Positions 14,914 through 23,197 of a stretch of 64,000 nt of DNA are shown here, piece after piece (the stretch's first letter is position 1; the number at the start of each line of letters is the position of its first letter). Source of the stretch: Constrictibacter sp. MBR-5. Its GTDB lineage: Bacteria; Pseudomonadota; Alphaproteobacteria; JAJUGE01. The notes under the pieces are model-generated. The model had not been told where the DNA came from and did no database searches. It was given only the letters and a program-made list of their open reading frames with translations. The DNA lies in NCBI RefSeq assembly GCF_040549485.1, contig NZ_JBEPTK010000003.1, forward strand, positions 496,001 through 560,000, given 5' to 3'. A program made the position numbers and the translations under genes.

Positions 14914-16563
14914 TCAACGTGAAATCGTGTGCGCTCCGGTGTTTTTGATCTTGGTCGCGAAAAATTCGTCAAAGCTCATAGGGGCAATGGGCTTGCGATC
15001 AAGGTAAGCCGCGTGCAGCTTGTGCGCGGTGTGAGCGGAGCGACAAGATTCGGCGCACGGCGGTAGAATGGAGCCCCCATTCAATACGCATAGATTTGCG
15101 ACGGGTGCTGTCGTGAAACAGTGGATGCCCGTCATTTCATACGGGCTTAGCTCTACCTCGCGAAGCGAGTGCACCGCCCACGCCAAACTATAGACGGCAT
15201 CGTCGCGGCAACCCTTCGCGTGTCGGAACGCGGGGAGTCCGGCTTGCCCCACGCCCGTATTATCGTGGTGAACTTCAAACGTGCCCATCTCAGACAAGAG
15301 CCGTTGAAGGTCCGGGTGAATGTGAAGGCGACCCTCCGCCGCTGCCGTGTAGAGCGTGGTGAAGGCGTAGTTCTGAACCTGCCGTGTCGGATGGATTGTT
15401 TCCGAATGATATGGCTGTCCCGCCGCCCAATCGCCAACGTCTTGCGCGTTGTATGCTTCGACTGTCAGACGGCTCATTTCGTAATTGCGGTGGAAGCTCG
15501 TCAAGGCGTTCTTGATGCCCGACAGCCGCGAGAAAAGGACCTTCTCGCTCGCCAGCACATAGAAGTGCTCGTCTTCATCGATGACCGTCTTGAGCACCGC
15601 GGTCGCTATCGTAGCGTCGCCATGGCGCGAGCCGCCGAACGCGCGGTCAAGGCCACCGCCGACCACGTAGGCACCGCCAGCGGTGATAGCCTTCACGTCG
15701 ATGGGGTAGGTATCGACGCACTGTTTCAGTATGTCGGCTGGGAACAGCGATGCGCTGCCGTCCTGCCAGCGGTTCAGGTGGTAGCTGCCGAAGCGCTGCG
15801 GCAGCATCTTCTTGGCGAGGCTGCGAAGCTCTTCCGGCCGTATCCAGTGCGGCGAGCGCGCGCACGCGTCTTCGAGGTCGTCATACTGGATATGCGAGAA
15901 GAAGAGTCTCGGGTCGTCGCCGTTCTGCGCCGTCTGGTAGAGGCCGAACAGCGGCGAGCTTCGCGGCCCTACCGTGGAGTCGATCAGGAGCAAGGACCCG
16001 AAGCTATCGAGCAACGAGCCGGCGAGCGCTTCTAGCACCGCCTCGTTGTTCGTGGCGTGAAGCTCGGATATCTGCGCAACCGTCAGCTTCTTTCCCCAAA
16101 GCGCGTTGGGGCTGGCGCTGAACGCCTGGATCAGCGAGCCGGCGGCAGCGTATTCGATCTTATCGAGGCCGACCTTGATCGCGCCGGCTTCGACTATCGC
16201 TTTGATGGCGGGTGTCTGCTCGATGATGGTGCGGATCAGGCGGAACGCCGTGTCGACGATCTGCTTTTCGCTATTCGCGACGACCGCGACGTTCTCCGTG
16301 CGGCGCGTCATGAAGCGCCAGATGATTATCAGCGCCGAAACGAGCGTCTTGCCGTGCCGACGCGGCCAACAGAAGACGGCGGTGTTATAGCCGCCATCAA
16401 GCGCTTTCTCGATTTCGACGCGCTCGCGAGCGCCGGGGACGAATGGTTCATATCCGCCGCGTGCGCTCGGCACCATCGGCTTCACGTCGTCCAGCCACGC
16501 GAAGAAGCCGGCCGCGCCGTGACGCCAGCGGTCCAACTTCACCTTTTCGGCTTTCGCACTCAC
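14914..16563 (-). CDS. Terminase large subunit
   Basis: The 549-residue protein has an ATPase domain with the P-loop WPRRHGKT (residues 66-73), a Walker-B-like LLLIDSTVG, and a C-terminal nuclease part with an acidic GGGLDRAFGGSRHGDAT strand and later GCRDDAVYSLAWAVHSLRE. It drives DNA packaging and cuts the DNA. A GTG start at 16563 follows GAGG at 10 nt. The extended -10 promoter at 16651-16660 lies about 90 nt upstream. After the nuclease domain there is a 70-residue Cys-containing tail (HCFTTAPVANLC, PPCAESC) that may bind a metal. Confidence 0.9.
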   Translation of the reverse strand: MSAKAEKVKLDRWRHGAAGFFAWLDDVKPMVPSARGGYEPFVPGARERVEIEKALDGGYNTAVFCWPRRHGKTLVSALIIIWRFMTRRTENVAVVANSEKQIVDTAFRLIRTIIEQTPAIKAIVEAGAIKVGLDKIEYAAAGSLIQAFSASPNALWGKKLTVAQISELHATNNEAVLEALAGSLLDSFGSLLLIDSTVGPRSSPLFGLYQTAQNGDDPRLFFSHIQYDDLEDACARSPHWIRPEELRSLAKKMLPQRFGSYHLNRWQDGSASLFPADILKQCVDTYPIDVKAITAGGAYVVGGGLDRAFGGSRHGDATIATAVLKTVIDEDEHFYVLASEKVLFSRLSGIKNALTSFHRNYEMSRLTVEAYNAQDVGDWAAGQPYHSETIHPTRQVQNYAFTTLYTAAAEGRLHIHPDLQRLLSEMGTFEVHHDNTGVGQAGLPAFRHAKGCRDDAVYSLAWAVHSLREVELSPYEMTGIHCFTTAPVANLCVLNGGSILPPCAESCRSAHTAHKLHAAYLDRKPIAPMSFDEFFATKIKNTGAHTISR

Positions 16564-16650
16564 GACAAGACTGCCTCATCTGGAAGGTCGCAAAGAAAAA
16601 GGGAGGGCGTTACGCAAGTTGCGCGCCACACCACTCCCTGCCGTTCCCAG

Positions 16651-16660
16651 ATATTATAGC
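16651..16660 (-). promoter_or_regulatory. Extended -10 promoter of the head gene operon
   Basis: On the minus strand TGCTATAATAT gives a perfect TATAAT (16658-16653) with the TGn extension. It lies just after the integrase stop and 90 nt before the terminase start. The word GCTATAATAT is shared with the replication-like operon promoter at 5183-5192. An imperfect palindrome AGCAGTATGCT overlaps its upstream edge. Confidence 0.6.
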
Positions 16661-16678
16661 AGTATGCTGTCTAAAATC

Positions 16679-18478
16679 CTACAGCTTATTCGGGCCGTAT
16701 AGATGTTCCAGGCGTAGACCGTCATGTTTGACGTCGCGTATTATTTCTAATCTCTGCGCCGGGCTGAATTGCGGAAGCTTCCCATATCCAGCCGTGACGC
16801 TTCCGCCTTCATGTCCAACGAATACTGCTATAACGGTGTCTGCATAGCCGCGGCGTCTTAGTTCATCAACGAAAGTGTGTCGCAGTGAGTGGAAGACGAG
16901 ACTCGTGTCGGACTTGATGCCGACGCGCTCGATATAGTCGCTGAACTCTTTGCTGTATCTGCTGCCCAACCGGTCCAGAGAGTCGCCCTTTGCATCTGGG
17001 AAAAGCTGTTCATGACCGTCTGCCTTCATCTTGGCGACGAAGGCCATGAAACCGAGCTTCTCTAGCTCGGGATGAACGGGAACGATGCGCTCGGCTGCAT
17101 CAGTCTTGGTGCCGTGAATGCGGAAGCACCAGACGCCATCAATCTGCTGAATATCGCCGACACGAAGGTTCAGTAGCTCGCTGCTCCGCGCACCCGTCCA
17201 GACGCCTAGCAGTGGCACCCAATAGGCATAGCCGCCGACGCGCACGTTGCCGGGCTTCGCCATATCGGGCTTGCGGGCTGCGGACAGGCAGCCGGTATAG
17301 AGGGGGGAGTTGAATAGAGTCTGAAGCTGGGCAACCGTGAATGTGTCGCGCGGGTTCTTCGGCTTGCCCTTCGGCAGACGCTGCCCCTCGGTCGGGTTGG
17401 ACTCTATGTAATCGTTGTTCACCATCCAATCCATGAAGCCCGCAATGATTGAGAGGTTTTTATTCACGGTGCGAGGGGCGATTACCGGCCGTTGCTGAAC
17501 CTCGTTGCGGGCGACAATCTCTTGGAACGTCGCGCCCTCGTTCTCCTTCAATAGGCTGCCGCGCGAGGGGAATTTTCGCAGCGCCACAACCCATGCTCGC
17601 ACTTCGCGCTTTCCGATGCTCTTTACCGGTGTGTCGCGCCCGACGAAATCGAGGAACCAGCGCATCGCTGCGTTGTGGGCAATGTCATACTCCGCCGACA
17701 TATCCGGGCGGGCTTGCATGAACTCAGCGGCAACCGCGCCGATGGTTTCTTGTGGCTGCTCCGGGGCGGCTGCGGCAGCTAGCGCCGGATCGCTGGGGGT
17801 GTCGTCGAAGCGCCCGTGATCGCGCTCTTGGGCGCGCGTGAGAGCTTCTAGCCATGCCAGTGTGAGCCGGTGGCATAGCTCCCGATAGGTGCCGCTGCCC
17901 TTCTCAATCGTCCAGCCCGCTCGCTCTATTGCTTCGTCGGCAGCCCATTCGATCAGCGTCGTTTCGCCAACGGCTGCATGCTTGCGCAACTCGGCGACGA
18001 GAGCTTCGCGCCGCGTGCGATCCATCTCTGCAGCGTCACGCATCGCGAGCACGTCGGCGACCCTGCCGATGTCGTCCGGTGCCGTCTCGCCGCTTTCCAT
18101 CTCCGCCATGACGCGACGACCTTCCGCCTCAAACTCCTGTCTGGTCGGGAAGGTGAGGCGGGTTTGATGGTCAAGGCGAAGCTCGCGCTCATAGAGCGTG
18201 CGTGCTGCGCCAAGAATGTCGGCTGCCGTTGGTGCGCGACCGGGGACCGCCGGCTCGCCCGTCGCCTTCGCGCATAGCATCGCTTCCCGCTCGTCAGAGA
18301 AGAACTGTTGAAGCTCAGCGATCACGCGCGGCGCTCGCAACCTACACTCGGCTGGGTCTGAGGTCCGCAAAGATCGCCAGATGGCACGTTTTCCAAGACG
18401 CTCGATCAGGTCGCGCGGAACCCGCAGACGGACGGTGTAAGTGCCGTTTCGGCGTAGGACATTCGTTGATAGGCACAT
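16679..18478 (-). CDS. Tyrosine site-specific integrase
   Basis: About 599 residues, long for the family because of a helical N-terminal region. The N-terminal domain (RNGTYTVRLRVPRDLIERLGK) resembles the DUF6538-type start of alphaproteobacterial integrases. A core-binding domain follows. The catalytic domain shows Arg in WTGARSSELL, Lys in HGTKTDAAE, HSLRH, GHEGG and the nucleophile Tyr in TAGYGK. The ATG at 18478 is chosen because longer in-frame starts (18583, 18631) run into or past attR. It should catalyse integration and excision between attL and attR. No excisionase was recognised. Confidence 0.92.
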   Translation of the reverse strand: MCLSTNVLRRNGTYTVRLRVPRDLIERLGKRAIWRSLRTSDPAECRLRAPRVIAELQQFFSDEREAMLCAKATGEPAVPGRAPTAADILGAARTLYERELRLDHQTRLTFPTRQEFEAEGRRVMAEMESGETAPDDIGRVADVLAMRDAAEMDRTRREALVAELRKHAAVGETTLIEWAADEAIERAGWTIEKGSGTYRELCHRLTLAWLEALTRAQERDHGRFDDTPSDPALAAAAAPEQPQETIGAVAAEFMQARPDMSAEYDIAHNAAMRWFLDFVGRDTPVKSIGKREVRAWVVALRKFPSRGSLLKENEGATFQEIVARNEVQQRPVIAPRTVNKNLSIIAGFMDWMVNNDYIESNPTEGQRLPKGKPKNPRDTFTVAQLQTLFNSPLYTGCLSAARKPDMAKPGNVRVGGYAYWVPLLGVWTGARSSELLNLRVGDIQQIDGVWCFRIHGTKTDAAERIVPVHPELEKLGFMAFVAKMKADGHEQLFPDAKGDSLDRLGSRYSKEFSDYIERVGIKSDTSLVFHSLRHTFVDELRRRGYADTVIAVFVGHEGGSVTAGYGKLPQFSPAQRLEIIRDVKHDGLRLEHLYGPNKL

Positions 18479-18518
18479 TCCCTGCGGCCTCGTGTGTGGC
18501 TGGCATGTGGTGCCGCAG

Positions 18519-18529
18519 TGTGTAGCAGT
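18519..18529. repeat. Possible integrase arm-type site, right
   Basis: TGTGTAGCAGT, identical to 2982-2992 and in the same orientation, between the integrase start and attR. Confidence 0.45.
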
Positions 18530-18587
18530 GACCGATTGAAAAGCAATAAACGCCAATAGCTTAGCGTTTTGCTGCCTCGCCATGGGG

Positions 18588-18605
18588 ATCCTGGCGCCCC
18601 AGCCA
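18588..18605. repeat. attR core (18 bp)
   Basis: Exact copy of the tRNA-Gln 3' end (2911-2928). No tRNA can be folded around it; the bases to its left are element DNA. It marks the right end of the element, only about 10 nt from the IS481-type insertion sequence. Confidence 0.9.
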
Positions 18606-18615
18606 GCGCCGGCAT

Positions 18616-19915
18616 TGTCCGGCCCGGACACATAGGTAACGGAGCGTACCTAAGACATGGGTGACAGCCCTGTGCCGAACGGGTTGTCGAGTGGCTGCAG
18701 GGTTTTCTGTTCCAAGTCGATGAAGCCGAGATCGTAGCGCATGAAGCTGACGATCCAAATTCCGTCGTCGACCTCTTTGATCCCGAGCTTCTGACCGGCG
18801 AGAACGGTCGAGATGTTGACGCGCTTGCGATGCATGCAGATGCGGCCGCATGCGGTGACGAGCACGTCGCGATCATGCAGCGGATAGGTGAGTTCGGGCA
18901 GGCCGTCATAGGTCCTGACGGATGACGAATAGACCTCGGCCGGGCATTTCATGCCGAGCGCCTCGTGTGGCCGCTCGGCATTGAACTCGCGGACGAAGTC
19001 GTCGAAGCGGCCCTGCTGCTGGAGGCTGTTGCCGCCAGGGGGTCGGGTCGTTTCCGTCTTGAGCGTCAGGTGCATGCGCTCGTGGCGACCGTTCTGCTGC
19101 GGGTGTCCAGGCTTGATGCGCTCGATCCCGATCCCGAGGCGAAGCCACCAGACCGCGAGCCTGGAGAGATTGAAGAGCCCGTTGGGGCTGGCGAAGGGAA
19201 CGCCGTTGTCCGAGCGGATGGCGTGCGGCAGCCCACGGTCGCGGAAGAGCCGGTCGAACGCTGTGATGACCGGGTCTTCCCGGGTCGATTCGAGGGCTTC
19301 GCAGAGCAGGAGATAGCGCGAGGCGTGGTCTGTGACGGTCAGCGGGTAACAATAGCGCCCGTTGCCGAGCTTGAACTCGCCCTAGAAGTCGGCGCACCAG
19401 AGGTCGTTCGGCGCCGCGCCTGTCGAGAGGCTTGTTCCCGTGGCTCGATGGCGCAGCCGTACGGGGATCTTGACCAGGCCGTGACGATGCAGGACGGCGT
19501 GGATCGTGCTCCTGGCGGGAATGCGGATATCGCCGTCGAGGCGCCGCACCAGCAGCTCGCGGATCTTGCGGGCACCCCAATGCGGCTTCTCACGCTTCAG
19601 CCCGACGATCAGGGTCTCGATCGCTCCGGGCAGCTGGTTGGCATAACGCACCGGCCGCCGCGATCGGTCGGTGAGAGCCTCCAGACCGCTGTCCTTGTAG
19701 CGCTCGAAGATCTTGTAGCCGGTCTTGCGGGAGATGCCGAACTCCCGGCAGACCGTCGTCATGGCCTCGCCATCCAGCAGTCGGGCCACGAACCGCAGGC
19801 GTTCTTCCATTACCGAACACTCCTTCCATGGCATCGACACCTCCCGACAGGCATGCCTGGCGGGAGGTGTTACCCATGTGTCCGGTACGATCTGTCACCC
19901 ATGTCTCGGGCCGCT
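18616..19915 (-). mobile_element. IS481-family insertion sequence (boundaries approximate)
   Basis: One transposase gene is bounded by imperfect terminal inverted repeats. The left end has CGGCCCGGACACATAGGT and then GACATGGGTGACAG. The right end, read inward, has CGGCCCGAGACATGGGTGAC and then GACACATGGGTAAC. Each end thus holds two copies of a GACA(ca)TGGGTRAC word around a shared CGTACC. I see no clear target-site duplication. It inserted at, or very near, attR of the prophage-like element. Confidence 0.8.
18650..19834 (-). pseudogene. IS481-family transposase interrupted by an amber codon
   Basis: The frame is continuous over about 395 codons except for a TAG at 19382-19384. Before it: a helix-turn-helix (AMTTVCREFGISRKTGYKIF), an IS481-type linker (HWGARKIRELL) and the first catalytic Asp in WCADF. 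After it, in the same frame: GEFKLGNGRYCY, then the second Asp in IRSDNGVPFA and the Glu in PGHPQQNGRHERM. WCADF-K-GEF is the usual sequence, so a lysine or glutamine codon has become TAG. Without suppression no DDE enzyme is made. The ATG at 19834 is the likely start. Confidence 0.88.
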
Positions 19916-20048
19916 CAAATATCTGCGCCGCTGCTTATCGCCGGTCTATGCCTGTAACGGTGCCGGAGCGGGCTTTCCTATTACTTGATCGCGGCGTCGA
20001 ACGAGGTGATGAACCTCGCCCGTTCGAGATTGAATGATCCGAATTCCG

Positions 20049-20064
20049 CGCGAAGCGCTTCGCG
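20049..20064. terminator. 16-bp palindrome after the AAA+ ATPase gene
   Basis: CGCGAAGCGCTTCGCG is a perfect palindrome 21 nt past the stop at 20085. It can form a short hairpin but lacks a T-tract. The remainder of 19916-20084 shows no gene. Confidence 0.35.
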
Positions 20065-20084
20065 TGACCTCGCCGTCACCTGCG

Positions 20085-21563
20085 TCAGCCGGCGCGCGCC
20101 AGGGAGAAGGGGCTGTGATGGCCGGGGGCCGGTGCCTTCGCGCGAACGTAGAGATTGTCCAGGGCGATGCTGACGCGCGAGCGGGTCAGCATCGGCGGCA
20201 CGCCCTCGTATTTGCAGGCGGCGATGACCTGGTCCACGATGAACTTCGGCTGGTAGCAGGCGAGGTGCTGGTTCTCGACGTTGGTCAGGCGGTCGACGAT
20301 GTAGCGGAAGATGTCCTCGTCGAACGGCAGGCCCGAAGCTTCGGCCACCGACGTGAAGATGTCGTGATAGACCTCCATCGTCGGCGCCGGCGTCTCCAGC
20401 TTGTACGGGATGCGGCGCAGGAACGCCGGATCCATCAGGTCCTGCGGCGCCATATTGGTCGAGAAGATCAGCAGTTCGTCGAACGGCACGGAAAAGCTCT
20501 TGCCGGTGTGCAGCTTCAGATAGTCGAAGCGACTCTGCATCGGCACGATCCAGCGGTTCAGCAGACGCTCGGGGCTGACGAGCTGGCGTCCGAAATCGTC
20601 GATGATGAAGGTGCCGCCGATCGCCTTCATGTGCAGCGGCGCCTCATAGAAGCGGGCCTGCGGGTTCCATTGCAGGTCCAGCATTTCCAATGAGAGCTCG
20701 CCGCCGGTGATGACGATCGGTCGCTTGCAGGGTACCCAGCGGCGGTCGACGTCGCGCCTGCGGATAGCCTCGATCCGCTCCGGCTTCGGCTGGGTCGCGG
20801 CCACCTCGTGCAGGTCGGGATCGAAGACCTTCACATACTGGCCTTCGATCTCGATGGCGTAGGGGACGTACACGATGTCGCCGAAGATGCCGCCGATGCG
20901 CTCGGCGATGGATGTCTTGCCGTTTCCGGCCGGACCGTAGAGCAGCAACGCCCGCCCGGAGTTGATCGCGGGGCCGAGGCGGTCGACGAAGTCGCCGGGG
21001 ATGGTGAGGTCGGCGAACGCCTCGTCCACCCGGGCGCGCCCGATGCGCTCGTTGGTGATGCGCTGGCGCAGCACGCGCGCATGGTAGTCCGAGAGCGACA
21101 CCGGCGCCGGGCCAGTATACTGGTTCGCCTCCAGCGCTTCGAGCGCGCGGCGGCGGCCCGCCTGACTGAGCGCGTAGCGCACCTCCGACAGCACGGGTCC
21201 CTCCAGCATCCCCATCGATTCGACGAGCTGGCGCCTCTCGGCATCGGCCATCAGCACGCCCACCAGGCGGGCCGGCAGCATCAGTCCGTCCGCAATTCTG
21301 GACGGCGTGTCGAGGCTGCGGGTGTACATAACCTTCAGCATCAGGTTCAGCAGTTCGGCTTCGGCAATTCCCGTCTCGGCGAGGGTGCGGGGCGGCTGCG
21401 GCATCTCCTTCAGGATGCCCTCGAGCCGCTCCGGCGTGAGGAGACCCAGCGCGACGAGGTTGTCACCCAGGAGGCCGCCGGCCGACTGCTGCCGGCGCAG
21501 TGCCGCCTGGACATCCTCCGCAGTCACCGCCCCCGCCGCGATCAGGATCTCGCCGATCTGCAT
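20085..21563 (-). CDS. AAA+ ATPase with N-terminal MshEN/GspE-N-like domain
   Basis: The 492-residue protein begins with a repeat typical of type II secretion/type IV pilus ATPase N-domains (MQIGEILIAAGAVTAEDVQAAL, then GDNLVALGLLTPERLEGIL). After about 150 residues it has a AAA+ domain of the MoxR/magnesium-chelatase kind, with Walker A GPAGNGKTS (210-218), Walker B GGTFIIDDFG (316-325) and an IFSTNM sensor region. It probably remodels a protein complex in response to a nucleotide or other ligand, but no partner is adjacent. It is divergent from ccoG. Confidence 0.75.
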   Translation of the reverse strand: MQIGEILIAAGAVTAEDVQAALRRQQSAGGLLGDNLVALGLLTPERLEGILKEMPQPPRTLAETGIAEAELLNLMLKVMYTRSLDTPSRIADGLMLPARLVGVLMADAERRQLVESMGMLEGPVLSEVRYALSQAGRRRALEALEANQYTGPAPVSLSDYHARVLRQRITNERIGRARVDEAFADLTIPGDFVDRLGPAINSGRALLLYGPAGNGKTSIAERIGGIFGDIVYVPYAIEIEGQYVKVFDPDLHEVAATQPKPERIEAIRRRDVDRRWVPCKRPIVITGGELSLEMLDLQWNPQARFYEAPLHMKAIGGTFIIDDFGRQLVSPERLLNRWIVPMQSRFDYLKLHTGKSFSVPFDELLIFSTNMAPQDLMDPAFLRRIPYKLETPAPTMEVYHDIFTSVAEASGLPFDEDIFRYIVDRLTNVENQHLACYQPKFIVDQVIAACKYEGVPPMLTRSRVSIALDNLYVRAKAPAPGHHSPFSLARAG

Positions 21564-21670
21564 TCGCTTTGTCCGCCTCGTTCACGCGTCGATCCGCGGC
21601 ATGATGCATCCGTGAGTCTTAATCTTAGGTTGCGGGTGGGTCGCCACCGGCCGCACCCGTCTGCCGCAGA

Positions 21671-21684
21671 TTGATCTAGATCAG
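21671..21684. promoter_or_regulatory. FNR/FixK-type box upstream of ccoG
   Basis: TTGATCTAGATCAG matches the consensus TTGAT-N4-ATCAA at 9 of 10 positions. It lies 53 bp before the ccoG start, a good distance for activation at low oxygen. This fits cytochrome cbb3 assembly genes in alphaproteobacteria, which are controlled by Fnr/FixK proteins. Confidence 0.8.
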
Positions 21685-21736
21685 AGCGCGGTTCTTCGCC
21701 CGGTCCTAGCTTCGACGTCAGCCAGGACAGAGCGCC

Positions 21737-23197
21737 ATGAATCAGACCGTCATCGTCGACGATGCCGTCCCACGCGAAGAGCAGCCCGTGGAGCCGCTCT
21801 ATGCGGATCGCGTCAAGGTACATCCAAAGGACGTCCGCGGCCGCTTCCGCACCTTGAAGTGGGCGGCGCTCGGCGTGCTCCTCGGCATCTACTACATCCT
21901 GCCATGGGTGCGATGGGATCGCGGACCCAACGCCCCGGACCAGGCCGTGCTGATAGACATGGCCAATCGGCGCACTTGGTTCTTCTTCATCGAACTCTGG
22001 CCGCAGGAGGTCTACTACTTCACCGGCCTGCTCGTGCTGGCCGCCCTCGGCCTGTTCCTAGTGACGAGCCTCGCCGGTCGCGTCTGGTGCGGCTACGCCT
22101 GCCCGCAGACGGTCTGGACCGACCTCTTTCTATGGGTGGAGCGGCGGATCGAGGGCGACCGCAACGCACGCATCAAGCTGGATGCGGAGCCGTTCGGCTG
22201 GCGGAAGGCGCGCAAGCGGATCACCAAGCACGCGATCTGGCTGGTCATCGCCGCGGTCACCGGCGGTGCGTGGATCATGTACTTCAACGATGCGCCGACG
22301 GTGGTGCGGGAGATCTTCACCGGTGAGGCCTCGCTGACCGTCTATGGCTTCGTCGCGCTCTTCACGGGGACGACCTACCTGCTCGCCGGCTGGGCGCGCG
22401 AGCAGGTCTGCACCTACATGTGCCCATGGCCGCGGTTCCAGGCGGCGATGTTCGACGAAGACACGCTGGTCGTCACGTATCAGCGTCACCGCGGCGAACC
22501 GCGCGGCAAGCTGCGCAAGGGCGCGGTCCAGGACGGACAGCCGCTGGGCGACTGCGTGGCGTGCAACCAGTGCGTGGCCGTCTGCCCCACCGGTATCGAC
22601 ATCCGCAACGGCATTCAACTGGAGTGCATCGGTTGCGCGCTGTGCATCGACGCCTGCGACGCCGTCATGGACAAGATCGGCAAGCCGCGCGGGTTGATCG
22701 GCTACGACACCGAGCGCAACCGGCTGAACCGGGCGGCCGGCAGGCCGACCGAGTACCGCTTAGTCCGACCCCGCACCGCCATCTACGCGACGCTTCTGGC
22801 GATCGTCGGCGTGTTCATGCTCTGGGGGCTCACGACCCGGTCCAGCCTGGGCCTCAACATCCTGCATGACCGCAGCCCATTGTTTGTGACGCTCGCGAAC
22901 GGCGACATCCGCAACGGCTATACGGTGAAGATCCTCAACATGAGCCGATCCGCGCGCACTTTCTCTCTGGCCGTCGACGGGCTCGCCGGGGCGGCCGTGA
23001 CGGTGGCCGGCGCCGCCGGGGAGGATCGTCCGGTCCTGACGGCCGACGCGGACAGCGTGGCCACGCATCAGGTCTTCGTCCGGGTGCCGCGCTCCGCGGT
23101 TTCCGAGGAGGTCGTTCCGATCACGTTCCGGGTCGCGGAAGCGGGCGGCAGCGAGACCGCGGTTCACGAAACGGTTTTCAGGGGGCCGAAGCCATGA
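21737..23197 (+). CDS. ccoG: Cytochrome cbb3 oxidase accessory protein CcoG (FixG)
   Basis: The 486-residue membrane ferredoxin has N-terminal transmembrane segments and the polyferredoxin motif VWCGYACPQTVWTDLF. Two [4Fe-4S] cysteine sets follow: C-x2-C-x2-C-x3-CP in ACNQCVAVCPTG, then C-x2-C-x2-C-x3-C in ECIGCALCIDAC. A further transmembrane helix precedes a periplasmic Ig-like C-terminal domain. CcoG is proposed to reduce copper for the CuB centre of cbb3 oxidase. It is the first gene of ccoGHIS and its stop overlaps ccoH (ATGA). Confidence 0.95.
   Translation: MNQTVIVDDAVPREEQPVEPLYADRVKVHPKDVRGRFRTLKWAALGVLLGIYYILPWVRWDRGPNAPDQAVLIDMANRRTWFFFIELWPQEVYYFTGLLVLAALGLFLVTSLAGRVWCGYACPQTVWTDLFLWVERRIEGDRNARIKLDAEPFGWRKARKRITKHAIWLVIAAVTGGAWIMYFNDAPTVVREIFTGEASLTVYGFVALFTGTTYLLAGWAREQVCTYMCPWPRFQAAMFDEDTLVVTYQRHRGEPRGKLRKGAVQDGQPLGDCVACNQCVAVCPTGIDIRNGIQLECIGCALCIDACDAVMDKIGKPRGLIGYDTERNRLNRAAGRPTEYRLVRPRTAIYATLLAIVGVFMLWGLTTRSSLGLNILHDRSPLFVTLANGDIRNGYTVKILNMSRSARTFSLAVDGLAGAAVTVAGAAGEDRPVLTADADSVATHQVFVRVPRSAVSEEVVPITFRVAEAGGSETAVHETVFRGPKP

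Larger units (their letters stand above)
2911..18605. mobile_element. Compact prophage-like integrated element, 15.7 kb, at tRNA-Gln
   Basis: The element lies between two exact copies of an 18-bp core. A tyrosine integrase sits at the right end. From right to left it reads: integrase, large terminase, portal, scaffold-like, major capsid, DnaT-like connector, gp7-like head protein, 88-aa protein, tape measure, 110-aa protein, serine recombinase, one rightward 76-aa gene, a two-gene replication-like operon and two small genes. G+C is visibly lower than in the flanks. No tail-tube, baseplate, fibre, holin, endolysin, protease or classical repressor is recognisable. It may be a minimal phage, a satellite that forms its own capsid, or a decayed prophage. 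The intact reading frames argue against advanced decay. Confidence 0.85.

Noticed and set aside
18588-18605. Possible second tRNA at attR
   Set aside because: Only the 3' end of the tRNA is present; upstream bases are integrase-side DNA and cannot form the other arms.
18479-18631. Longer integrase start beyond attR (18631 or 18583)
   Set aside because: Would place the start outside, or at the very edge of, the element, and the added residues are not like integrase N-termini.
18650-19834. Two separate transposase genes as in IS3 (orfA/orfB)
   Set aside because: Both parts are in the same frame and separated only by one TAG; motifs are IS481-type, single frame.
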